The notes beneath the pieces were generated by a model. That model saw only the letters and a program-made list of their open reading frames with translations. It did not search any database and was not told the origin of the DNA. This document shows, in pieces, positions 1 to 5,028 of a DNA stretch of 5,028 nt (the stretch's first letter is position 1; the number at the start of each line of letters is the position of its first letter). Source of the stretch: an uncultured bacterium (GTDB lineage Bacteria; Verrucomicrobiota; Lentisphaeria; Victivallales; Victivallaceae). Both the position numbers and the translations under genes were made by a program. The stretch is from positions 1 to 5,028 of the forward strand of contig CASECL010000187.1 of assembly GCA_949286445.1 (NCBI GenBank). Reading direction: 5' to 3'.

Positions 1-846
1 ACGGGAAATTATCTCTGCCGATGTTCCTCCGCAAATAACCTTGCTCCCGGAAAAACTCCGGAATATTTCGGCACATTCCCGGTCGCGTCCGGAATCATAC
101 GGCGGGCCGGTGAAAAGCAGCATCCGGTGCGCCTGGCGGAAAGAAAGACAGCCTGCGCTTATATCATCACCCGGTTTCATATCCGTTTCATGGGCGATAG
201 CCTCCCGCATAAGGTTTTCAGAAATTTCCTGTGCTGAAATATCCTTTTTTCTGCTGAGAAGTTCACTCAAATACTCTCTCACCCCCTCCCCCCGCCATCC
301 CAGCGGGAAATGGGGACTGCCCATGCCGGCCTGCGTGACTCCGTCCGAAAAAAAGATAACTTTATCGTCCGGACGGGCTTGAAATGAGTAAATATTTATT
401 CTGCGATCCCGGTACTTGGGAGAAAAAATAACCTGTTTTTCCAATTCAAGCACCTTTCCGGCACGAAACAGTATGAATTGCGGGTTATCCATCTCCACCA
501 CCCGGGTAATCCCGCCGGGGCGGGTATCTATAATGGTGAAAGTTGAATAACTTATTTTTCTTACTTTGCACACCGGAAGCGCATCCATAATTATTTCTGC
601 GCTGTGAACAATTTCCCTGTCTTCTGCAACAAAACGCAAAGCCATTGTCGCGGTCATGGCAGAAAGAATTTCCGCTTTCACTCCATGTCCCAGTCCGTCA
701 GCCAGCACTGCGATCAGCCGTTCTTCTTCCGGTATGCGTTTGAACAGCACCGTATCTCCGCAGGCTTTCTCCCCCCGGCAGCTGCACTTGGCAAAACCGG
801 TATCAATAAAAAGTTCATCCCTTTCCGGGGCGGCACCTGAAGTCAT
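1..846 (-). CDS. SpoIIE-type PP2C serine/threonine phosphatase, 3' end off the left edge
   Basis: My translation of the minus strand gives an uninterrupted frame of 282 residues from ATG at 846 to the window edge, with no stop, so the gene is partial. PP2C/SpoIIE metal-binding signatures are in order: GD at residues 30-31, ADGLGHG at 49-55 (Asp50), FFSDGVTQAG at 165-174 (Asp168) and GDDIS at 226-230 (Asp227/228). These acidic residues normally bind two Mn/Mg ions that activate water to dephosphorylate Ser/Thr, often on anti-sigma-factor antagonist or similar switch proteins. No signal peptide or membrane segment is seen, so it should be cytosolic. After the catalytic domain, residues 242-282 (LLFTGPP, then KVICGGTSAEI) begin a further segment typical of phosphatases found beside [FeFe]-hydrogenases; its role is unknown to me. 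The start is set by a GGGGAG site 9 bases upstream that overlaps the end of the hydrogenase gene, with a 6-base gap, so translational coupling is likely. Family assignment is firm; substrate unknown. Confidence 0.92.
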   Translation of the reverse strand, partial: MTSGAAPERDELFIDTGFAKCSCRGEKACGDTVLFKRIPEEERLIAVLADGLGHGVKAEILSAMTATMALRFVAEDREIVHSAEIIMDALPVCKVRKISYSTFTIIDTRPGGITRVVEMDNPQFILFRAGKVLELEKQVIFSPKYRDRRINIYSFQARPDDKVIFFSDGVTQAGMGSPHFPLGWRGEGVREYLSELLSRKKDISAQEISENLMREAIAHETDMKPGDDISAGCLSFRQAHRMLLFTGPPYDSGRDRECAEIFRSFSGSKVICGGTSAEIISR

Positions 847-852
847 TTTTTC

Positions 853-2637
853 TTACTCCCCGGTAATATTTTCCAAAGTTTTCCCGTTTGCATTGCTGAC
901 AGTTTCATCCTCCGGCAGCAGGTCTTTTTCGTCCGCATAATCATCTGCAATGGAGCGGAGAAGAAGTTCTGTATCCGCCATGTGTTCACCCAGCTGACAG
1001 GCAATCTCCTGAACTGTCGCCAAGTTTTTATCAATCACCTGCCGGGCGCGGGCGGCAATCAATTCCCGCCGGAGTTCGGTATTGGTTACATCAAAAATCA
1101 CCGCTCCGACAGTTTCTCCTGGCTCAATAATAAATACGTTGACATTGAACATTCTTTTCCCCACCCGGATCGAATCCCTCCTGATATCCGACCCGCTGCG
1201 CAAAGCAGCTTCAAACAACTGGTAAAACGGCAGTATTCTCCTCAAATCCGCTCCCGCCAATCCGGGACTGGCATCAAAAGCATCCAGTGTATCCTCTCCG
1301 AAAAGTTTGGCAAAGTTGCGGTTGCATTCAATTATCTGGAGATTTCTGTCCGTGATCACCACCCCGGATGAAATACTGCGCAAAAGCGCATTTGCCTTTT
1401 TCTGCGCCTGTTTCTTCAAGTAGGATACACACATTGACGGCTCCGCATGTCCGGTAAGCAGCGCACGGGCAAAATTACGGCAACTGTCATAACCGCAGCC
1501 GTCGCAATTAAGTTCATCTTCCGGAGTCGTTTTCCCTATGCTGCGCAAAGCTCCCAGTATGTCATGCAATTCCGACTCCGGGGCCTCTTCCGGCGGAATA
1601 TCCGGAGGGAAAGTCATTTCAATATTGCCGGAAGTCTGCCGTTTTACCGGACTATCCGGAAAGCTGGTATTATCCTCCACCTGCATCCGTTCCGACAGTC
1701 CCGGCATCCCCCTGCCCGCGGCCGGACCATGAACACAACCACCGTGACAGGCAAGGAGTTCCACAAATATAACATGCTTCTCATCGGAAAAATTAAATTT
1801 TTCCAGTGTGCGGCGTATTTCTTTAATCCCGCTGGCTACCACATAATGTACATCACGCCTGGAGCATTGAAAACGAATAGTGTCATTCATCCCTCCCTCC
1901 ACCGGGTATAATGCCCCTTCTTCAGCGACATAAGGCACTGCGGCATCATCTTTGTTTGGAGTGAGTTTTTCCGGCACTATTCCGCGTTCCTGAAACATGG
2001 TTCGCAGTTCCTGGAAAGTCAACGCCAGATTAAGCAAGTCCTTATTCCGGTCCGACTCATTTTTTTTACCGATACACGGACCGGCAAAAATAATTCTGAT
2101 ATTTTCCCCGAAAGTATCCCGCAGCATCCGGCAGTGGGTCAGCAACGGCGATCCCACCGGGGTGAAATGACAGGTTTGTTCCGGTAAATAACGCCGGATG
2201 AAATCCACTGCCGTGGGACAGGCGGTGGAAAGATACACTCCGCCGGGAAGGTTTTGAAGCTTTTCTGCTGCATAACTGGAAACAATCTGAGCTCCGAGAG
2301 CGGTTTCGCTCACTCCGGCAAATCCCAGCATTTTTGCCGCCAGAACCATTTGAGGTAAAGTTACATTCCGGAATTCGCTGACCCAGGATGGTGCGAGCGA
2401 AAGGTACACCGGGATTTTTTCCGCCAGCAGAAAACGCGCCCTGCCGGAATCATTGCGTATCTGCTTGGCTTTTACCGGGCAGACCTCAACACATTTGCCG
2501 CAGGCAACACACATTTCCGGAATAACTGCCGCATGGCCGTCTCTGACCCGGATCGCCTTTACCGGACAATGCCGGACGCACTTGTAACAGTCCTGACATT
2601 CCGCTTCCTTCGTAAAAACCGGATACGCATGGTTCAT
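853..2637 (-). CDS. hydS: Sensory-type [FeFe]-hydrogenase with ferredoxin, H-cluster, Fe-S and PAS domains (HydS-like, putative group C3)
   Basis: A complete 594-residue cytosolic protein. Residues 14-24 and 43-53 are two CxxCxxCxxxCP ferredoxin motifs for [4Fe-4S] clusters. Residues ~75-310 are a compact H-cluster domain: L1 STACP (137-141), L2 AGPCIGKKNE (185-194) and L3 ELLACHGGC (293-301), with Cys140, Cys188, Cys297 and Cys301 as the expected ligands. Residues 378-403 carry CDGCGYDSC plus a distal Cys403, an additional Fe-S domain of the PF04060 type. Residues ~415-520 form a PAS domain (SGVVITDRNLQIIECN start), followed by a charged, probably helical tail. Catalytic enzymes have TSCCP, MPC and a Met in L3; here the proton-relay Cys is Ala139, and the Mets are Gly186 and Leu295. 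This matches sensory hydrogenases such as Thermotoga maritima HydS, which turn over slowly. I infer that it senses H2 or redox state and signals through PAS to the coupled phosphatase. The start is supported by GGAGGTG upstream. The family is very likely; the sensory role is inferred and the gene symbol is by analogy. Confidence 0.9.
   Translation of the reverse strand: MNHAYPVFTKEAECQDCYKCVRHCPVKAIRVRDGHAAVIPEMCVACGKCVEVCPVKAKQIRNDSGRARFLLAEKIPVYLSLAPSWVSEFRNVTLPQMVLAAKMLGFAGVSETALGAQIVSSYAAEKLQNLPGGVYLSTACPTAVDFIRRYLPEQTCHFTPVGSPLLTHCRMLRDTFGENIRIIFAGPCIGKKNESDRNKDLLNLALTFQELRTMFQERGIVPEKLTPNKDDAAVPYVAEEGALYPVEGGMNDTIRFQCSRRDVHYVVASGIKEIRRTLEKFNFSDEKHVIFVELLACHGGCVHGPAAGRGMPGLSERMQVEDNTSFPDSPVKRQTSGNIEMTFPPDIPPEEAPESELHDILGALRSIGKTTPEDELNCDGCGYDSCRNFARALLTGHAEPSMCVSYLKKQAQKKANALLRSISSGVVITDRNLQIIECNRNFAKLFGEDTLDAFDASPGLAGADLRRILPFYQLFEAALRSGSDIRRDSIRVGKRMFNVNVFIIEPGETVGAVIFDVTNTELRRELIAARARQVIDKNLATVQEIACQLGEHMADTELLLRSIADDYADEKDLLPEDETVSNANGKTLENITGE
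856..861 (-). promoter_or_regulatory. Shine-Dalgarno site of the phosphatase gene, inside the hydrogenase 3' end
   Basis: On the minus strand GGGGAG is followed by the hydrogenase stop TAA, then GAAAAA, then ATG at 846. The 9-base spacing fits a ribosome binding site. Because it lies in the last codons of the upstream gene, ribosomes finishing that gene can reinitiate. It supports the ATG at 846 as the phosphatase start. Confidence 0.75.
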
Positions 2638-2641
2638 TGCT

Positions 2642-2648
2642 CACCTCC
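2642..2648 (-). promoter_or_regulatory. Strong Shine-Dalgarno site of the hydrogenase gene
   Basis: The minus strand reads GGAGGTG, 4 bases before ATG at 2637 (6 bases from the GGAGG core). It is a near-perfect anti-16S match, stronger than the sites of the two other complete starts in the window. It fixes the start just before the first ferredoxin motif, whose first Cys is residue 14. Confidence 0.8.
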
Positions 2649-2650
2649 AT

Positions 2651-2662
2651 TTTCCCGGGAAA
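2651..2662. promoter_or_regulatory. 12-base perfect palindrome upstream of the hydrogenase gene, possible operator
   Basis: TTTCCCGGGAAA reads the same on both strands and sits 2 bases upstream of the hydrogenase Shine-Dalgarno site, in an 87-base gap (2638-2724) that otherwise has no clear content. Such symmetry can be a binding site for a dimeric regulator. With no loop it is a poor RNA hairpin, and no run of T follows, so it is not a convincing terminator. I do not recognise it as the site of a known regulator, and I found no convincing -10/-35 pair beside it. Chance occurrence is possible, since CCGG is very common in this DNA. Confidence 0.3.
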
Positions 2663-2724
2663 TGCAATACGCTGCCGGAGCCGGTAAAGCTGCGGCAATA
2701 TCCCCAAAACAGTTTTCACCGCTT

Positions 2725-3885
2725 TTATCTTTTTTTGTCCGCCAGTATCTCCGTATATTCTTTCAATAATATATCCGCCATTCTGCGCCAGTCAAATTGT
2801 CCCCGCACCCGTTCCCGGCCGGTTTCGCCCATTTTACGGGCGGATGCCGGGTGCTCAAGAAGTTCAGAAGTGCCGGTTACCACATCAGAAACATTCTCCG
2901 GCCGCGCCAGTATTCCGGTGACCCGGTCTTCAATCACCTCCGGCGTACCGTCCAGGGCAAATCCCACCGCCGGTTTGCCGCACGCCAGAGCCTGCACCAC
3001 TGAACGCGGCAAACCTTCACGCAAAGACAAATGCCACAGAATATCTGCCAGAGCCAGATATTCCGGCACTTTTCCAGGCGGAATCAGACCGGCAAAGTGA
3101 AAGTTTCCGGCAATTCCAAGTTGCTGCAGTTTTTCTTCCAATTCATTCCGCAACGGCCCGTCGCCGATAATCAGAAACTGAGTATCCGGATATTTTTTCA
3201 ATATTTCAACCGCGGCAGGAAGCACAAACTCGTACCCCTTCATTTTAAAAAGGCGTGCCAATGTGGCGATTACCGGGACATTTTCCTTAATGCCGAGAGA
3301 TTTCCTCAGCTCACTGTCCGGAGCGGCGTTCAAAAATGACTCCATATCCATTCCGCTGTAAACCACCCGGAATTTTTCCTCCGGAGCAATTCCGCACTCC
3401 AGACACTGGTCAACCATCGAACGCGCCACAGCAAATATCCGGTCTGATGCCTTTGCCGCCATCCGTTCCGCAGTCCGGTAAATAAGGTTGCGGAACGCAG
3501 TTTCATAACGCCCGAATGCCAAACCGTGAATAGTATGAACCACCACCGGCACTCCGGCATCTCTTGCCGCCAGACGGCCGATAATTCCCGCTTTTGAACT
3601 ATGAGTGTGAACCACATCAAATTTCCGTTCACAGAAAAACTTTTTCAGCTCAAAATATGCTTTCAAATCCGTCAGCGGCGACAATTCCCGCACCAGAAAA
3701 GGGGTCTCCGCCATTTCAAACTCCGGTACCGCGGCGTGCTGAAGAAGTTTCCCTTCCCGTCCCGGCGACGGCCCGGTCAGCAGCACCACTTCATGTCCCT
3801 GCTGCTGCTGGCCGACAGCACTGAGAAAAGTATTCTCCTGCGCGCCGCCGACAATCATCCGGGTTATGACATGGCATATTTTCAT
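2725..3885 (-). CDS. GT4-family glycosyltransferase (GT-B fold)
   Basis: A complete 386-residue protein with the two Rossmann-like halves of a GT-B retaining glycosyltransferase. The N-terminal acceptor half opens with MKICHVITRMIVGGAQENT, with the glycine-rich GGAQ at 13-16, and has VVHTHSSKAGIIGRLAAR at 91-108 and HTIHG at 117-121. The C-terminal nucleotide-sugar half has the ARLFKMKGYE segment (210-219), GDGPLR (241-246) and the donor-site motif REGLPRSVVQALACGKP (289-305). In this EX7E motif the second Glu is Gln298, a variant I know from other GT4 members. It probably adds a hexose or N-acetylhexosamine from a UDP/GDP sugar to a cell-surface or exopolysaccharide precursor on the cytosolic side; donor and acceptor cannot be read from sequence. 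No membrane segment is seen. It starts 25 bases after the ilvB stop with an AGGA site 5 bases before ATG, so it may be cotranscribed with ilvB. No other polysaccharide genes are in the window, so its pathway is open. Confidence 0.9.
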   Translation of the reverse strand: MKICHVITRMIVGGAQENTFLSAVGQQQQGHEVVLLTGPSPGREGKLLQHAAVPEFEMAETPFLVRELSPLTDLKAYFELKKFFCERKFDVVHTHSSKAGIIGRLAARDAGVPVVVHTIHGLAFGRYETAFRNLIYRTAERMAAKASDRIFAVARSMVDQCLECGIAPEEKFRVVYSGMDMESFLNAAPDSELRKSLGIKENVPVIATLARLFKMKGYEFVLPAAVEILKKYPDTQFLIIGDGPLRNELEEKLQQLGIAGNFHFAGLIPPGKVPEYLALADILWHLSLREGLPRSVVQALACGKPAVGFALDGTPEVIEDRVTGILARPENVSDVVTGTSELLEHPASARKMGETGRERVRGQFDWRRMADILLKEYTEILADKKR

Positions 3886-3890
3886 AGTTT

Positions 3891-3894
3891 TCCT
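3891..3894 (-). promoter_or_regulatory. Ribosome binding site of the glycosyltransferase gene
   Basis: The minus strand reads AGGA, 5 bases before ATG at 3885, in the 25-base gap after the ilvB stop. The AGGA is part of a weak 5-base-pair inverted repeat (TTTCC, GGCA, GGAAA), which could partly mask the site but is too short to call a regulatory hairpin. Confidence 0.5.
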
Positions 3895-3910
3895 GCCGGA
3901 AAGTCAAGTA

Positions 3911-5028
3911 TTATTCTGTAATCATCGCGCTGTAATCCATCCCCGGCGGAATCATGGGCAGAACGTGCTCCTCATATCCGGTATGAACATCCAGCAGGAA
4001 CGGTCCATCCGTCTCCAGCATTTCTTTAATGGCGTCTTCCAATTCCTCAAGTTTGAAGACTTCGCGCCCCGGCACTCCGTATCCGGAGGCGATCCGGACA
4101 AAGTCCGGAAACGGCCGCATAAAACGCTCGCACCGCAGATCGGTATTGCCGCGGACACCGTTATAGAAACGGTCTTCCCACTGCGCCACCATTCCCAGAC
4201 ACTGGTTATTGAGTATAATCATTTTGACGCCGATCTTCTCCGCATAAAGCGTCCCCAGTTCCTGAATATTCATCTGGAAACTGCCGTCGCCGTCAATATT
4301 AATCACCGTTTTTTCCGGGCAGGCCAATTTTGCCCCCATTGCCGCCGGAAGCCCGAATCCCATCGCGCCAAGACCGCCGGATGAAAGATGCTGCCTGGGA
4401 AACTGATAATCATAAAATTGTGCCGCCCACATCTGATGCTGGCCGACCCCGGGAACAATAACCGCAGAATTCCCGGTCAGACGTGAAAGCGTCTTTACCA
4501 CCTCCTGGGGCTGCAAGTGCCCCGGCTTCTTCTTGAAAGAAAGCGGATGCTGTTTCCGATATTTTTCCAGCGTTTTCACCCATGTTGGGCACTTCAGCGG
4601 GAACGCCTTGGCATTCAATGCCTTGAACATTTCCTTAACATCAGCGACCACCCCAAGATCGGCAGGAATATTTTTGTTGATTTCCGAATCATCCACATCA
4701 ACGTGAATAATTTTTGCTTCGATGGCAAACTTGGATACCGACCCGGTGGAACGGTCGGAAAAACGTGCTCCCATGGCCATTAAAAGATCGCTTTCATTAG
4801 CCGCACAGTTGGCGGCAAAGCTGCCGTGCATGCCGAACATGCCGAAATTCTGCGGATGATCCGACGGCAATGAACCTATCCCCATTAAACTGGTCACCAC
4901 CGGTATTCCGGTTTTTTCCGCAAATTTTCTGGCTTCCGCCGCCGCTCCGGAACTGATTACGCCGCCGCCCAGATAGAGGCAGGGCTTTTTGCTGGCTTTG
5001 AGCATGGCCATAATACTGTCAACCGCGG
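3911..5028 (-). CDS. ilvB: Acetolactate synthase large subunit, 5' end off the right edge
   Basis: The frame runs open from the right edge to TAA at 3911-3913, giving about 372 C-terminal residues of a family usually 550-600 long. An in-frame ATG at 5011 is internal, because homologous sequence continues upstream of it. The enzyme is a cytosolic ThDP, Mg and usually FAD-dependent catalyst that joins two pyruvates (or pyruvate and 2-oxobutyrate) in valine, leucine and isoleucine synthesis. Counting from the Met at 5011, PCLYLGGGV (10-18) starts the central FAD-type domain, GVGQHQMWAAQFY (188-200) and SGGLGAMGFGLPAAMGA (211-227) start the ThDP-binding domain, and GDGSFQMN (241-248) to NN (268-269) is the ThDP/Mg motif. 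LGMVAQWEDRFY (272-283) is the active-site loop with the Trp that shapes herbicide binding in other enzymes. The catalytic Glu lies in the missing N-terminal part. GMVRQW is usual; Ala replaces Arg here. No ilvN small subunit gene follows; a glycosyltransferase does. A catabolic or related ThDP enzyme is less likely given the close match to biosynthetic motifs. Confidence 0.93.
   Translation of the reverse strand, partial: AVDSIMAMLKASKKPCLYLGGGVISSGAAAEARKFAEKTGIPVVTSLMGIGSLPSDHPQNFGMFGMHGSFAANCAANESDLLMAMGARFSDRSTGSVSKFAIEAKIIHVDVDDSEINKNIPADLGVVADVKEMFKALNAKAFPLKCPTWVKTLEKYRKQHPLSFKKKPGHLQPQEVVKTLSRLTGNSAVIVPGVGQHQMWAAQFYDYQFPRQHLSSGGLGAMGFGLPAAMGAKLACPEKTVINIDGDGSFQMNIQELGTLYAEKIGVKMIILNNQCLGMVAQWEDRFYNGVRGNTDLRCERFMRPFPDFVRIASGYGVPGREVFKLEELEDAIKEMLETDGPFLLDVHTGYEEHVLPMIPPGMDYSAMITE

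Noticed and set aside
281..294. Run of C on the plus strand (G-rich on the minus strand), possible slippage site or G-quadruplex
   Set aside because: The phosphatase frame reads through it normally (WRGEGVREY), and there are only two long G runs, not the four separate runs a quadruplex needs.
41..382. 113-residue open frame on the plus strand starting with TTG
   Set aside because: It is opposite the phosphatase catalytic domain, which is open on the minus strand through the window edge with all key motifs.
843..1034. 63-residue minus-strand frame overlapping the hydrogenase 3' end and phosphatase start
   Set aside because: It is out of frame with both real genes, with no domain and no ribosome site of note.
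982..1371. 129-residue open frame on the plus strand
   Set aside because: It is opposite the PAS domain of the hydrogenase and resembles no family.
1447..1911. 154-residue open frame on the plus strand
   Set aside because: It is opposite the L3, Fe-S and linker region of the hydrogenase; its composition is that of a reverse-strand shadow, with no domain seen.
2664..2690. Possible hairpin (TGCCG and CGGCA arms) in the gap before the hydrogenase, considered as a terminator of the glycosyltransferase
   Set aside because: The arms are only 5 bases with a 15-base loop and no T run follows.
2486..2719. 77-residue minus-strand frame beginning with GTG in the gap before the hydrogenase
   Set aside because: It overlaps the ferredoxin motifs of the hydrogenase in another frame, has no Shine-Dalgarno site and no recognisable product.
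3886..3910. TTGACT followed 16 bases later by TATGAA, considered as a promoter
   Set aside because: The -10-like part covers the start codon of the glycosyltransferase, so transcription would begin inside the gene; it is likely chance.
3866..4384. 172-residue open frame on the plus strand
   Set aside because: It lies wholly opposite ilvB and the start of the glycosyltransferase, both of which have clear conserved motifs. Its translation shows no recognisable domain and it has no convincing ribosome site.

Overview
The window holds four protein genes, all on the minus strand, packed with short gaps. Read in the direction of transcription (right to left) they are: the 3' part of an acetolactate synthase large subunit gene (ilvB, cut by the right edge), a GT4-family glycosyltransferase, a sensory-type [FeFe]-hydrogenase with ferredoxin, H-cluster, extra Fe-S and PAS domains, and the 5' part of a SpoIIE/PP2C-type serine/threonine phosphatase (cut by the left edge). 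I found no RNA genes, mobile elements, CRISPR arrays, long repeats or gene-free stretches over 100 bases.

The organism looks like an anaerobic, fermentative or hydrogen-exposed bacterium of medium GC content. The hydrogenase and phosphatase pair is known from Clostridia, Thermotogae, Bacteroidota and some PVC bacteria. The opening motif of the glycosyltransferase (VITRMIVGGAQENT) and the QWEDRFY segment of the acetolactate synthase are the styles I associate with the PVC group (Lentisphaerota, Verrucomicrobiota, Planctomycetota). A gut or sediment Lentisphaerota/Verrucomicrobiota member is therefore my best guess, from memory of the families and not from a search.

Layout: 3911-5028 ilvB (last ~370 residues); 25-base gap; 2725-3885 glycosyltransferase; 87-base gap with a 12-base perfect palindrome and a strong Shine-Dalgarno site; 853-2637 hydrogenase; 6-base gap; 1-846 phosphatase. 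The two right-hand genes are housekeeping or cell-surface functions with no evident link to the two left-hand genes.

The hydrogenase and phosphatase form the notable unit. The hydrogenase keeps the cysteines that hold the H-cluster but has lost the proton-relay cysteine (Ala instead) and two pocket methionines (Gly and Leu instead), as reported for sensory HydS-type enzymes. Its PAS domain and the tightly coupled phosphatase suggest a redox or H2 signal passed to protein dephosphorylation. This fits the group C3 (phosphatase-linked) putative sensory [FeFe]-hydrogenases, so the architecture is recognised but its biochemistry is largely unproven.
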